DNA of 64,000 nt from an uncultured Alistipes sp. Lineage in GTDB: Bacteria > Bacteroidota > Bacteroidia > Bacteroidales > Rikenellaceae. Below the pieces are notes generated by a model. It did no database searches, had not been told where the DNA came from, and saw only the letters and a program-made list of their open reading frames with translations. The position numbers were made by a program, and so were the translations under genes. Location: the NCBI GenBank assembly GCA_900541585.1, contig UQKD01000006.1:62001-126000 (forward strand), written 5' to 3'. The number at the start of each line of letters is the position of its first letter. The stretch's first letter is position 1. Of this stretch, positions 26,469-36,958 are shown piece by piece.

Positions 26469-26573
26469 AAATGGAAAGTTGAAAGTTGAAAATAAAAAAT
26501 GCAATAGCTGTTGCTTTCGACTTTTCACGTCAAACTTGACACTTTCAACTCTCAAGTTTAAACTTTACAAACC
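26469..26573. repeat. AT-rich simple repeat between OPT and pepT genes
   Basis: Contains GAAAGTTGAAAGTTGAAAAT and, 50 bases on, the complementary CACTTTCAACTCTCAAGTTT, so it could fold back on itself. Its composition differs sharply from the neighbours. No promoter match was found. Confidence 0.5.
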
Positions 26574-27791
26574 ATGGAACTCAAAGAACGTTTTCTGAAA
26601 TACGTCTCCTACGACACCCAGTCGTCGGAGGAGAGCACGACATTCCCCTCGACCGAGAAGCAGAAGGTCCTCCTGGCGGCCCTGCGCGACGAGATGGAGG
26701 CCCTCGGGATGACCGAGGTCTCGATGGACCGGTACGGCTACGTGATGGGCACGATCCCCGCTTCCGAAGGGTGTGAAAACGCCCCCGTCATCGGCTTCAT
26801 CGCCCACGTGGACACCTCGCCCGACATGAGCGGCAAGGAGGTGAAACCCCGCGTCATCGAAGAATACGACGGCAGCGACATTCCGCTGAACGGCCAGCTG
26901 ACGATGCGGGTCGCGGATTTTCCCGAACTGGCCTTCTTCAAGGGCCACACGCTCATCCACACCGACGGCACGACGCTGCTGGGCGCCGACGACAAGGCGG
27001 GCGTGGCGGAGATCATGACCGCCGCGGAATACCTCCTGGCGCACCCCGAGGTGAAACACGGAAAAATCCGCATCGGCTTCACCCCCGACGAAGAGGTGGG
27101 CCGCGGCGTGGATTTCTTCGACGTGAAGGCCTTCGGCGCCGATTTCGCCTACACGGTCGACGGCGGCATGGAAGGCGAACTGGAGTATGAAAACTTCAAC
27201 GCCGCGAGCGCGAAGATCGAAATACAGGGCCGCAACGTCCACCCGGGCTACGCCAAGGCGAAGATGATCAACGCCATCGACGTGGCCTGCGAACTGCAGG
27301 GGCTGCTGCCCGCCTGCGAGCGCCCGCAGTTCACCGAGGGCTACGAAGGGTTCTACCACTGTGTAGGATTGAACGGCACGGTAGAGAACGCCTCAATCAG
27401 TTACATCATCCGCGACCACGACGCCGAGAAGTTCGAGCAGAAAAAGGTCTTCATGTGGGCCGCAGCCGACCTGCTGAAAAAGAAATACGGCGACGAGGTG
27501 CTGACGCTCACGCTCAAGGACCAGTATTTCAACATGCGCAAAATGGTCGAGCCGCACCCCCAGGTGATCGACAAGGCCTTGAAAGCGATGGAGATGGCCG
27601 GCGTGAAACCCCTCGTGCGGCCCATTCGCGGCGGCACGGACGGCGCACGGCTCTCGTTCATGGGCCTGCCGTGTCCCAACCTCTTCACCGGCGGCATGAA
27701 TTTCCACGGCAAGTTCGAATACTGTTCGCTCACGACGATGCGCAAGGCGCAGCAGGTGATCCTGAACCTGGCAGCTCTTTGGGCCAAATAA
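26574..27791 (+). CDS. pepT: Peptidase T (tripeptide aminopeptidase)
   Basis: Cytoplasmic dizinc M20 aminopeptidase that removes the N-terminal residue from tripeptides; 405 residues, the usual length. Metal and catalytic motifs are in order: GFIAHVDTSPDMSG (His, catalytic Asp), LLGADDKAGVAE (bridging Asp), FTPDEEVGRG (catalytic Glu and metal Glu), FAYTVDGG (Asp) and the C-terminal NFHGKFEYC (His). RPIRGGTDGARLSFMGLPCP is the dimer/substrate loop. It follows the OPT transporter, suggesting joint import and breakdown of peptides. Confidence 0.96.
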   Translation: MELKERFLKYVSYDTQSSEESTTFPSTEKQKVLLAALRDEMEALGMTEVSMDRYGYVMGTIPASEGCENAPVIGFIAHVDTSPDMSGKEVKPRVIEEYDGSDIPLNGQLTMRVADFPELAFFKGHTLIHTDGTTLLGADDKAGVAEIMTAAEYLLAHPEVKHGKIRIGFTPDEEVGRGVDFFDVKAFGADFAYTVDGGMEGELEYENFNAASAKIEIQGRNVHPGYAKAKMINAIDVACELQGLLPACERPQFTEGYEGFYHCVGLNGTVENASISYIIRDHDAEKFEQKKVFMWAAADLLKKKYGDEVLTLTLKDQYFNMRKMVEPHPQVIDKALKAMEMAGVKPLVRPIRGGTDGARLSFMGLPCPNLFTGGMNFHGKFEYCSLTTMRKAQQVILNLAALWAK

Positions 27792-27851
27792 ATGATAAAT
27801 GATTGAGGCTTGACCGTCTGCAATCCGGGCAAAATCCGGTTGCGTTGCGAC

Positions 27852-27875
27852 AAGCCCCCGCTTGAGGCGGGGGTT
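27852..27875 (+). terminator. Hairpin between pepT and nadE
   Basis: CCCCCGC at 27855-27861 pairs with GCGGGGG at 27867-27873, extendable by two weaker pairs. It lacks a T-run, so termination is possible but not certain. The rest of the 184-base gap shows nothing else. Confidence 0.4.
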
Positions 27876-27975
27876 CGGGAGCGGGTCGGATTTGGAAACG
27901 CGGCGGAACGCCGCGACTACAAGCGGCAACAGAACTCCGGCGGCGGACAGGCTGCGATCTAACAACGGATCTCTT

Positions 27976-29901
27976 ATGGACAATTTCGGTTTTCTCAAGG
28001 TAGCGGCGGCCGTTCCGCACGTGCGGGTCGCCGACTGCGACTACAACGCCGAACGGATGGCGGCGATGGCCGAAGAGGCCGCCCGGCGGGGCGTCGAGAT
28101 CGTGGTGTTCCCCGAGCTGGGCGTCACGGCCTACACCTGCGGCGACCTCCTGTTGCAGCAGACGCTGCTCGACGCGGCCGACGAGGCGCTGGAGCGCCTG
28201 GTGCGCGCCACGCGCAAACTGCCCCTCACGCTGATCGCGGGCGCCCCGCTGCGCCACGGGTCGACGCTCTACAACTGCGCCGTGGTCTTCACGCAGGGGC
28301 GTGTGCTGGGCGTGGTTCCCAAGACCTACATTCCCGACTACGGGGAATTCTACGAAAACCGCTGGTTCGCGTCGGGCGCCGGGATTTCCGACGAGCACAT
28401 CGCCGTCGCGGGACAGCAAGCCGACTTCGGTGCCGACCTCACGTTCGAGGTCAACGGCACGGAATTCGGCATCGAGATCTGCGAAGACCTCTGGACCGCC
28501 GTACCGCCCTCGTCGCAACTGGCGCTCAACGGCGCAAAGGTGATCTTCAACCTCTCGGCCTCGCCCGAATCGGTCGGCAAACACGCCTACCTGCGGCAGT
28601 TGGTCGCCCAGCAGTCGGGACGCGCGATCGCAGCCTACGTCTACTGCTCGGCGGGCTTCGGCGAATCGACCACCGACCTCGTTTTCGCCGGCAACGCCGT
28701 CATCGCCGAAAACGGCACGGTGCTGCGCGAGGCCGCACGCTTCTCGCCCGAAGAACAGCTGGTCGTCGCCGACGTGGACATCGAGCGGCTGGAGTTCGAA
28801 CGCCGCCGCAACACCTCGTTCCGCGCGAACGAAGGGGCCACGGAGAACACCGTGATCGAAATGGAGATTCCCGAGGGGCTTCGCGGCGTGGTGCTCGACC
28901 GCGACATCGACCCGATGCCGTTCGTACCCAAGGACGAGGCGCACCGCAGCGAACGCTGCGAGGAGATTTTCCGGATACAGTCGCACGGCCTTGCGCAGCG
29001 GATGGTTCACACCCGCTCGGAAAAAGCCGTCGTCGGCATCTCGGGCGGCCTGGACTCGACCCTCGCGCTGCTCGTGACGGCCCGGACCTTCGATTTCCTC
29101 CACCTCGACCGCTCGGGCATCATCGGCATCACGATGCCCGGATTCGGGACCACCGACCGCACCTACAACAATGCGCTGGAGCTGATGCGCGGACTGGGTG
29201 TGACGATCCGCGAAATCCCGATCCGCGACGCCTGCACACAGCATTTTCAGGATATAGGCCTCGACCCCGAAAACCGGGGCGCGGCCTACGAAAACGCCCA
29301 GGCGCGCGAACGCACGCAAATCCTGATGGACGTGGCCAACATGGAGTGCGGCCTCGTGGTCGGCACGGGCGACCTGTCGGAACTGGCGCTGGGCTGGGCG
29401 ACCTACAACGGCGACCAGATGTCGATGTACGGCGTCAACGCCTCGGTTCCCAAGACGCTGGTGCGCCACCTCGTCAAGTGGGTCGCCGCGACGGAAAAGG
29501 ACGCCGCGACGCGCGCCACGCTGCTCGACATCATCGACACGCCGGTCAGCCCCGAATTGCTCCCGGCCGACGCCGAGGGCCGGATCGCACAGAAGACCGA
29601 GGACCTCGTGGGTCCCTACGAACTCCACGACTTCTTCCTCTACAACTTCCTCCGTGCGGGTTACGGTCCGGCGAAAATCCTGCTGCTGGCCGAGCAGGCC
29701 TTCGAGGGAAGCTACGACCGCGCCACGATCCTTCGGTGGCTCACGGTCTTCTTCCGCCGTTTCTTCACCCAGCAATTCAAACGTTCGGCCATGCCCGACG
29801 GCCCGAAGGTGGGTTCGGTAGCCCTCTCGCCCCGCGGCGACTGGCGCATGCCCTCCGACGCCTCGGCCGCGGCATGGCTGCGCGAACTGGAATCGTTGTA
29901 A
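27976..29901 (+). CDS. nadE: Glutamine-dependent NAD+ synthetase
   Basis: Last step of NAD synthesis: deamido-NAD + ATP + glutamine to NAD. 641 residues from the ATG at 27976 ([20 protein letters not shown]); a longer reading upstream runs through a hairpin and was rejected. The N-terminal nitrilase-type glutaminase domain shows the triad Glu47 ([13 protein letters not shown]), Lys116 ([13 protein letters not shown]) and Cys169 (IEICEDLW). The C-terminal synthetase domain has the pyrophosphate-binding loop [13 protein letters not shown] at about 354-366 and [20 protein letters not shown]. The pathway partner nadC is also in this window at 43288. Confidence 0.96.
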   Translation: MDNFGFLKVAAAVPHVRVADCDYNAERMAAMAEEAARRGVEIVVFPELGVTAYTCGDLLLQQTLLDAADEALERLVRATRKLPLTLIAGAPLRHGSTLYNCAVVFTQGRVLGVVPKTYIPDYGEFYENRWFASGAGISDEHIAVAGQQADFGADLTFEVNGTEFGIEICEDLWTAVPPSSQLALNGAKVIFNLSASPESVGKHAYLRQLVAQQSGRAIAAYVYCSAGFGESTTDLVFAGNAVIAENGTVLREAARFSPEEQLVVADVDIERLEFERRRNTSFRANEGATENTVIEMEIPEGLRGVVLDRDIDPMPFVPKDEAHRSERCEEIFRIQSHGLAQRMVHTRSEKAVVGISGGLDSTLALLVTARTFDFLHLDRSGIIGITMPGFGTTDRTYNNALELMRGLGVTIREIPIRDACTQHFQDIGLDPENRGAAYENAQARERTQILMDVANMECGLVVGTGDLSELALGWATYNGDQMSMYGVNASVPKTLVRHLVKWVAATEKDAATRATLLDIIDTPVSPELLPADAEGRIAQKTEDLVGPYELHDFFLYNFLRAGYGPAKILLLAEQAFEGSYDRATILRWLTVFFRRFFTQQFKRSAMPDGPKVGSVALSPRGDWRMPSDASAAAWLRELESL

Positions 29902-29924
29902 CTTATGGATATGACGTGAAAGCA

Positions 29925-30656
29925 ATGACCGGAATCGTACTTGCTCTTTTCATCATCATCACCGCCCTTAGAGTCGCGAACATCATTAAAGAGCGGCCAC
30001 GAGTCAACCGAATAAGGATCGAACCGCGGAAAGCAGGTTACAGCAGAACTGACGCCGTAAATTTCGTAAAACGTCTTGAAGAACTCGGCTATTTCAAATA
30101 CGCCGCACCTTCGGACGTAGAACCGCTAAAGCGGGATTTGATCGACTATTACAGTCCGGACGGCGGCCTGCCAAGCATCAACGACGAAGAAACAGACACG
30201 CCCAAAGATTACAGATGTTATCTCTGCGACGGCGAGGAGGTTTATGAAGAGGGCGGCATAATCAAATTATTGAAGGAGTTGCAGCCGACATTCGACAAAC
30301 TCGGTTTCCAATGCGAGATAACCGACCACTTCGAAGAATGGGACTGTGAAAACGACTGGCTCAACCACCGAATAACCATCAACGGAACGGAATATGTGCT
30401 TTTTAAGAACTTTACCGGGATAGGCTGGGGCGAAGCGTTGGCACGAATAGCCAAGATCCTAAACCGGGAGTTGGAGAAACAGGGTAAAGATGAAAGAATA
30501 TATCTGGCGATGGGCGGCAACGACAGTTGTTGCATATTCCTCACCGAGGAGCTTTACCGATATATTTATTCGATCTACAAAAATCCATACTACAAACCGC
30601 TCGAACCGTGCGAATGGGAAAAAGTGATGGGTGCGAAACCGATGCACTACGACTAA
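29925..30656 (+). CDS. Unknown membrane-anchored protein
   Basis: 243 residues from the ATG at 29925; a GTG at 29916 is an alternative. Residues 3-18 form one hydrophobic segment (GIVLALFIIITALRV), and the rest is soluble and charged. A cysteine pair occurs in YRCYLCDGEE, and there are aromatic-rich stretches (DYYSPDGG, YIYSIYKNPYYKPLEP). I do not recognise a family. The base composition is visibly more AT-rich than nadE upstream and gdhA downstream, which may indicate acquisition. It starts 23 bases after nadE and could be read from the same transcript. Confidence 0.65.
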   Translation: MTGIVLALFIIITALRVANIIKERPRVNRIRIEPRKAGYSRTDAVNFVKRLEELGYFKYAAPSDVEPLKRDLIDYYSPDGGLPSINDEETDTPKDYRCYLCDGEEVYEEGGIIKLLKELQPTFDKLGFQCEITDHFEEWDCENDWLNHRITINGTEYVLFKNFTGIGWGEALARIAKILNRELEKQGKDERIYLAMGGNDSCCIFLTEELYRYIYSIYKNPYYKPLEPCEWEKVMGAKPMHYD

Positions 30657-30672
30657 AACACAAATAAACGAA

Positions 30673-31281
30673 ATGATTTCAAACTTGAAACGAATACTGA
30701 TCCTTGTCACGTTGCTGGCCATCGGCTCCACCGCCGCAGCCCAGGACTGGAAAGAGGCCCTGAAAAAAGCCGCCACGGCCGCCGCTGACAAAGCCACTGA
30801 CGGTAAACTGACCCAATACGCCCTCGCCGGAACCTGGAACTATACAGGTCCGGGCGTCAAGTTCGAAGGAGGCGACATCGCCTCGGAGGTCGGCGGCGCA
30901 GCCCTCGAAGCCACCGTCGTCAAACAGCTCGAAAAGGCCTATGCCAAGGCGGGCATCCGCCCCGGCGCCGGAACGTTCACCTTCGGCAAGGACGACGACA
31001 CCTTCACCGCCACGCTCGGCTCCCACACCCTCTCGGGAACCTACGAATACGACGCCCCGACACACGTCGTGACGCTCCATTTCGCCAAGGGCAAACTCAA
31101 CCTGGGATCGGTTCCCGGCCACGCCTACATCAGCGGGCAGGAACTGGTGCTGGTCTTCCCGGTCACCAGACTCGTCGAGGTCGTCACGGCGCTCGGCAGC
31201 AAAGTCTCCTACTTTTCGACGGCCTCGGCGCTGCTGTCGAAATACAAGAACGTCTATGTCGGCTTCGCCTTTTCGAAATAA
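30673..31281 (+). CDS. DUF4923 family secreted protein
   Basis: 202 residues from the ATG at 30673 with a signal peptide (MISNLKRILILVTLLAIGST, then AAAQ). DUF4923 features are WKEALKKAATAAADKATDGK, LAGTWNYTGPGVKFEGGDIA and a beta-barrel-like C-terminal part with KDDDTFTATLGSHTLSGTYE. The family is widespread in Bacteroidales and has no known function; a lipocalin/calycin-like ligand pocket is a guess. It is followed by a good terminator, so the transcript ends here. Confidence 0.8.
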   Translation: MISNLKRILILVTLLAIGSTAAAQDWKEALKKAATAAADKATDGKLTQYALAGTWNYTGPGVKFEGGDIASEVGGAALEATVVKQLEKAYAKAGIRPGAGTFTFGKDDDTFTATLGSHTLSGTYEYDAPTHVVTLHFAKGKLNLGSVPGHAYISGQELVLVFPVTRLVEVVTALGSKVSYFSTASALLSKYKNVYVGFAFSK

Positions 31282-31328
31282 CAGGGGCGTTCCGGAAAAA
31301 AAGCCGAAAAAAATTTGAAAAAATTTCG

Positions 31329-31359
31329 ATGACGGATTTACTGCAAATCCGTCATTTTT
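31329..31359 (+). terminator. Intrinsic terminator after the DUF4923 gene
   Basis: A perfect 11-bp stem (ATGACGGATTT at 31329-31339 with 31345-31355) and 5-base loop, followed by a T-run. Confidence 0.8.
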
Positions 31360-31457
31360 CGTTACGGATTTTTATTGCCGAAGTCCAACCGCCTCGCAGA
31401 CAGTAAGCAAATGCGGGAAGCGGGTAAATAAAATATTTTACGAAATTCTTAAAGAAG

Positions 31458-31488
31458 TTGCAAAACTCCGATAAATGTTCTAATTTTA
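31458..31488 (+). promoter_or_regulatory. Probable promoter for gdhA
   Basis: TTG at 31458-31460, 20 bases, then TAATTTTA at 31481-31488, one base from the TAnnTTTG consensus and 42 bases before the start. Confidence 0.55.
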
Positions 31489-31530
31489 GGGGCGAGAAAC
31501 AAATACAAACCCCTCAAAATCGAATCGCTT

Positions 31531-32886
31531 ATGAACGAACAAGCCCAACAGTACGTCGAAGATTTCATGGCCCGGCTGATTGCACGCAATCCCGGAGAGC
31601 CGGAATTCCATCAGGCCGTCCGTGAGGTGGCCGAGTCGCTGGCCCCGCACATCGTGACCAGCCCGATCCTGCAGAAGATGAAGGTGCTGGAACGCATTGC
31701 CGAACCCGAGCGCGTGATTATTTTCCGCGTACCGTGGCTCAACGACAAAGGCGAAATCGAAATCAACCGCGGCTACCGCATCCAGATGAACAGTGCCATC
31801 GGTCCCTACAAGGGCGGTATCCGTTTCCACCCCTCGGTAAACCTCTCGATCCTCAAGTTCCTGGCTTTCGAGCAGACCTTCAAGAACAGCCTCACGACCC
31901 TCCCGATGGGCGGCGGCAAGGGCGGTTCGGATTTCAACCCGAAAGGCAAGTCGGATAACGAAGTGATGAAATTCTGCCAGTCGTTCATGACCGAGCTGCA
32001 GCGCCACATCGGACAGGACACCGACGTTCCGGCGGGCGACATCGGCGTCGGCGGCCGCGAAATCGGCTTCATGTTCGGCCAGTACAAGCGTCTGCGCGAC
32101 GAATTCACCGGCACGCTCACCGGCAAGGGCCGCGACTGGGGCGGCAGCCCGCTGCGCCCCGAAGCCACGGGCTACGGAACCTGCTACTTCGCGCAGGAAA
32201 TGCTCGCCACGCGCAACGACTCGTTCAAAGGGAAGACCGTCTGCATCTCCGGCTCGGGCAACGTCGCCCAGTACGCCTGCCAGAAGGCGACTGAACTGGG
32301 CGCCAAGGTGGTGACGCTCTCCGACTCGTCGGGCTACATCCACGACCCCGAAGGCATCAGCCCCGAGAAACTGGAATACGTCATGGAGCTGAAGAACATC
32401 TTCCGCGGCCGCATCAAGGAGTACGCGGAAAAATATCCGTCGGCAACCTACTATCCCGGCGAACGCCCGTGGGGCGTGAAGTGCGACATCGCCATGCCGT
32501 GCGCCACGCAGAACGAGCTGAACGGCGACGAGGCGCAGGCGCTGGTCGACAACGGCTGCATGTGCGTCGCCGAAGGCGCCAACATGCCCTCGACGCCCGA
32601 CGCGATCCGGATTTTCCAGCAGCACAAGCTGCTCTACGCTCCGGGCAAAGCGGCCAACGCCGGCGGCGTCGCCACCTCGGGACTCGAAATGACCCAGAAC
32701 TCGATACGCCTCACCTGGTCGCCCGAGGAAGTCGACGCGAAGCTGAAGTCCATCATGCAGAACATCCACGCGGTCTGCGTGCGCTACGGAACCCAGTCCG
32801 ACGGCTACATCAACTACGTCGTGGGCGCCAACATCGGCGGCTTCATGAAGGTCGCCAACGCCATGCTCGCCCAGGGCTGCGTCTAA
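31531..32886 (+). CDS. gdhA: NADP-type glutamate dehydrogenase
   Basis: Converts 2-oxoglutarate and ammonium to glutamate, the main ammonium-assimilation route in Bacteroidales; cytoplasmic hexamer. 451 residues, the usual length of the hexameric class. The substrate domain has GYRIQMNSAIGPYKGGIRFH and LTTLPMGGGKGGSDF with the catalytic Lys130. PAGDIGVGGREIGFMFGQYK follows, and the nucleotide-binding domain has GKTVCISGSGNVAQYACQKA. NADP preference is assumed from similarity to the E. coli GdhA class, not proved. It has its own promoter and terminator. Confidence 0.96.
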   Translation: MNEQAQQYVEDFMARLIARNPGEPEFHQAVREVAESLAPHIVTSPILQKMKVLERIAEPERVIIFRVPWLNDKGEIEINRGYRIQMNSAIGPYKGGIRFHPSVNLSILKFLAFEQTFKNSLTTLPMGGGKGGSDFNPKGKSDNEVMKFCQSFMTELQRHIGQDTDVPAGDIGVGGREIGFMFGQYKRLRDEFTGTLTGKGRDWGGSPLRPEATGYGTCYFAQEMLATRNDSFKGKTVCISGSGNVAQYACQKATELGAKVVTLSDSSGYIHDPEGISPEKLEYVMELKNIFRGRIKEYAEKYPSATYYPGERPWGVKCDIAMPCATQNELNGDEAQALVDNGCMCVAEGANMPSTPDAIRIFQQHKLLYAPGKAANAGGVATSGLEMTQNSIRLTWSPEEVDAKLKSIMQNIHAVCVRYGTQSDGYINYVVGANIGGFMKVANAMLAQGCV

Positions 32887-32904
32887 CAGGCAGTCCCAAT
32901 ACGA

Positions 32905-32939
32905 AAAAACCGGCCGGAAACAGTTTCCGGCCGGTTTTT
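32905..32939. terminator. Bidirectional terminator between gdhA and PAP2-like gene
   Basis: A perfect 16-bp stem (32905-32920 with 32924-32939, core CCGGCCGGAAA) flanked by A- and T-runs, between convergent genes. Confidence 0.85.
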
Positions 32940-32956
32940 CATTTTTCCGGGAATGT

Positions 32957-33577
32957 TTACAGAAAGAGCACCGCGAGGACGGACACGGCGAAGCCGCCGC
33001 AGAACCCGGCCAACACCTGCCGGCCGTTGTGGCAACCCAGATAGAGGCGCGCCGATGCGAGCGCCCCGGCACAGAGGATCGCGACCATCAGCGGAACGAG
33101 CATGTTGCCCACGCCGACGACGTTCATCACCACGAGCAGCGCCACAACGGCCCCCATGCCCGTCAGGTGGAGGCTGATCTTCCAGTAGAACGACACCACG
33201 AGGCACAGCACCTCGCAGCAGGCCGCGGCGATCATGAATTTGCGCAGGAAGATCGCCGAAGGAATCTTCGCGATGGTGATGGCGCACAGCACGTAGCAGA
33301 CGGCCCCGACGAGCAGCGGCAGGAAGCGTTCCTTGCGGTCGTCGATCCGGTAGTCCGAAATGCGGCCCAACGAGCGCAGCACGCCGAGCGTCAGGAGCGG
33401 AATGATGATCGCATAGAGCGCCACCACCCACAGCAAATAGAACTTCACGTTGGGAGGATAGTGCGAAAAGGTGGTCATCGTCAGCAGCACCGCCATCAGG
33501 TAGACGGGCAGCAGAAACGGGTGCAGAACCCAGGATATGCCGTTCGAAAGTTTTGTATAATTCATTGCTTCATTCAT
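32957..33577 (-). CDS. PAP2-like integral membrane protein
   Basis: 206 residues with about six hydrophobic segments. The start at 33577 (MNEAMNYTKL) or 33565 (MNYTKLSNGI) cannot be decided. KISLHLTGMGAVVAL and ASARLYLGCHNGRQVLAGFC resemble the second and third motifs of type-2 phosphatidic acid phosphatases (SGH, and SR followed by a spaced His), but the first motif is not obvious (DYRIDDRKERFLP may be a remnant). It may act on lipid or undecaprenyl phosphates in the inner membrane, or may have lost activity. It lies downstream of rpoN on the same strand. Confidence 0.65.
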   Translation of the reverse strand: MNEAMNYTKLSNGISWVLHPFLLPVYLMAVLLTMTTFSHYPPNVKFYLLWVVALYAIIIPLLTLGVLRSLGRISDYRIDDRKERFLPLLVGAVCYVLCAITIAKIPSAIFLRKFMIAAACCEVLCLVVSFYWKISLHLTGMGAVVALLVVMNVVGVGNMLVPLMVAILCAGALASARLYLGCHNGRQVLAGFCGGFAVSVLAVLFL

Positions 33578-33641
33578 TAAAGTAATCCCGTGCAGTTTCC
33601 GGAGGAAAGTGCGCAGAACCGAATCGGAGACCTGAAAGCCT

Positions 33642-33688
33642 GCCCTCTAAATCCCCTACTCGGAGGGGAGTTATCGCATGCGACCGGA
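33642..33688. repeat. Intergenic repeat, copy A (same family as 61360-61409)
   Basis: Shares with copy B the order CCCCT, AGGGG, TTATCGCATGCGA, CGGA. The exact palindrome TCGCATGCGA lies at 33674-33683. It sits in the rpoN to PAP2-like gap. Confidence 0.6.
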
Positions 33689-33706
33689 GTTCCGCCGGCA
33701 AGCTCC

Positions 33707-35131
33707 CTATATCTGCTTTCGCAGGCGTGCCACCGGGATCCCGAGCATTTCGCGGTATTTGGCCACGGTGCGCCGGGCGATGCGGTAACCCTTCGAATTG
33801 AGAATGTCCATCAGCGTCTCGTCGGTCAGCGGGCGCCGCTTGTCCTCCTCGTCGATGCACTGCTGCAGGATGTTCTTGATCTCGTAGCTCGACACCTCCT
33901 CGCCCGAATCGGTCTGCATGGCCTCCGAGAAGAGCGATTTCAAGAGGATGATCCCGAACTGCGTCTGCACGTACTTGCTGTTCACCACGCGCGAGATGGT
34001 CGACACGTCCAGCCCCGTGCGGTCGGCGATGTCCTTGAGGATCATCGGCCGGAGTTTCGACTTGTCGCCGTCCTTGAAATACTCCTGCTGGTAGTCCAGA
34101 ATGGTCTGCATCGTGCGCATCAGCGTGTCGTGCCGCTGCTTGATGGCCGAGATGAACCACTTCGCGGAGTCGATCTTGTTCTTCACGAACTGAATGGCCT
34201 CCTTGTCCTTCTCCTTCACCAGCCCGTCCGAACCCACCATTTCGCGGATCATGTCCATATAGCGGCGGTTGACGCGCACTTCGGGAACGTTGTAGGAGTT
34301 CAGCGAGAGGTTGAACCGCCCGTCCTGGTAGTCGAGAATGAAATCCGGAATGATATAGGGCGTGGTATCCGTGCCGCCCTCGACGTAGAGGTTGCCGGGC
34401 TTGGGCGACAGATGCCTGATCTCGGCGATCGCATCGCGGAAATCGTCCTCGGAAATCTGCAGCCGCGCCATCAGTTTCTCGTAGTGCTTCTTGACGAACT
34501 CGTCGAAATAGTTGGTCAGAATCTTCTTGGCCAGCCGCCGCGGACGGGTGTTGACCGGCATCTGCGCCATCTGCAACAGCAGGCATTCGCGCAGGTCGCG
34601 CGCACCGATACCCGCCGGCTCCAGTTCGTGAATGATTCCGAGCAGGCGCTCCAGCTCTCCGGCCGTCGTTTCGAGGCCCATCGTGAAGGCGATGTCATCG
34701 GCCACGGACTCCAGGTCGCGGCGCAGGTAGCCGTCCTCGTCGATGCTGCCGATCAGGTAGACCGCCAGCCGCATGTCGCGCTCCGGCAGATTGCGGTAGC
34801 CCAGCTGCTCGACGAGGTATTCCTGCAGCGACCGCCCCTCGGTCAGATAGACGGGACGCTGCTTGTCGTCCTTCGAAAAATTGTTGATGCGGCTTTTGTA
34901 CGACGGCGTGTCGTCCTCCCGGAGGTATTCGTCGACGGAAATCTGCTGGGGCGGCTGCTCCTCGTCCTCGGCCGAACGCTCCTCCTCTTCCAGCACGATA
35001 TTGTCTTCGATCTCCTGTTTGATGCGCTGTTCGAGCTGCACGGTGGGCAGTTCCAGCAGCTTGATCATCTGGATCTGCTGCGGAGAGAGCTTCTGCTGAA
35101 GCGAAAGTACCTGTTTCTGATTAATAGCCAT
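33707..35131 (-). CDS. rpoN: RNA polymerase sigma-54 factor
   Basis: 474 residues, the usual size. The N-terminal region I is glutamine-rich (QKQVLSLQQKLSPQQIQMIK, residues 5-24) and is the part that responds to AAA+ activators. An acidic linker follows (EEEERSAEDEEQPPQQ), then the core-binding and helix-turn-helix regions (LKDIADRTGLDVSTISRVVN). The diagnostic RpoN box is ARRTVAKYRE at about 452-461, contacting the -24 promoter element. It directs enhancer-dependent transcription; no sigma-54 activator gene was seen in the window. No strong promoter was found upstream, only TTAATTTG at 35140-35147. Confidence 0.96.
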   Translation of the reverse strand: MAINQKQVLSLQQKLSPQQIQMIKLLELPTVQLEQRIKQEIEDNIVLEEEERSAEDEEQPPQQISVDEYLREDDTPSYKSRINNFSKDDKQRPVYLTEGRSLQEYLVEQLGYRNLPERDMRLAVYLIGSIDEDGYLRRDLESVADDIAFTMGLETTAGELERLLGIIHELEPAGIGARDLRECLLLQMAQMPVNTRPRRLAKKILTNYFDEFVKKHYEKLMARLQISEDDFRDAIAEIRHLSPKPGNLYVEGGTDTTPYIIPDFILDYQDGRFNLSLNSYNVPEVRVNRRYMDMIREMVGSDGLVKEKDKEAIQFVKNKIDSAKWFISAIKQRHDTLMRTMQTILDYQQEYFKDGDKSKLRPMILKDIADRTGLDVSTISRVVNSKYVQTQFGIILLKSLFSEAMQTDSGEEVSSYEIKNILQQCIDEEDKRRPLTDETLMDILNSKGYRIARRTVAKYREMLGIPVARLRKQI

Positions 35132-35267
35132 ATTGGGTCCAAATTAAGAATTACAGCATTCCGAATTTGGTCTCTTCATTTATCGGGTTCATTTGAGTTT
35201 TCGAAAGTTGTCCAGGGACGATTTTCACAGGAAGCGGATGGAAATTGCAGATTTCGGGCTTCGTGCC

Positions 35268-35315
35268 GCAGGACACGGACGGGATGTACACGGGTACCAC
35301 CCGTTCGAGTCCTGC
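35268..35315. repeat. Strong hairpin between asnS and rpoN
   Basis: Arms 35268-35283 and 35300-35315 pair at 15 of 16 positions (one mismatch, one G-T pair); the 16-base loop contains a further GTAC/GTAC pair. There is no T-run, so it is an unusual terminator or a structured repeat. Confidence 0.55.
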
Positions 35316-35350
35316 AAGGGAAGTGCGGAATATGCTTTTCCAGGCGTTTC

Positions 35351-36739
<1,389 letters not shown>

Positions 36740-36782
36740 ATCTCGATTTTGTCTGTGTTTCCAGTCGTTTTTTCCGAATTGC

Positions 36783-36813
36783 CAAAGTTAGCGATTATTT
36801 GTGATTTGTCAAA
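36783..36813 (-). promoter_or_regulatory. Promoter for asnS
   Basis: On the minus strand: TTTG (36810-36813), exactly 19 bases, TAACTTTG (36783-36790). Full consensus, about 37 bases between the predicted transcript start and the asnS ATG. It overlaps the first plus-strand promoter. Confidence 0.75.
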
Positions 36814-36828
36814 AAAAAAGTACCTTTG
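36798..36828 (+). promoter_or_regulatory. Upstream promoter 1 of the GH2-like gene
   Basis: TTTG at 36798-36801, 19 bases including nine consecutive A residues, TACCTTTG at 36821-36828. Consensus match; it overlaps the divergent asnS promoter. Confidence 0.6.
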
Positions 36829-36886
36829 GTGTCGTAACGACATTTCCATACGTCGGAATGTTTTACGGGACTGCATGCAATTCCGT

Positions 36887-36917
36887 TTTGAACCCATCCA
36901 ACTTTTTTGTATCTTTG
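36887..36917 (+). promoter_or_regulatory. Upstream promoter 2 of the GH2-like gene
   Basis: TTTG at 36887-36890, 19 bases, TATCTTTG at 36910-36917. The -7 box forms one arm of a hairpin spanning 36909-36933 (GTATCT with AGATAC, GGC with GCC). Confidence 0.6.
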
Positions 36918-36958
36918 GCTTCGCCTTAGATACTCCCGCTCGGCAAATTGCAAACGCG

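Noticed and set aside
27730..29925. Minus-strand open frame of 731 codons
   Set aside because: Antisense to nadE, whose triad and pyrophosphate loop are intact; no homology visible in the antisense frame.
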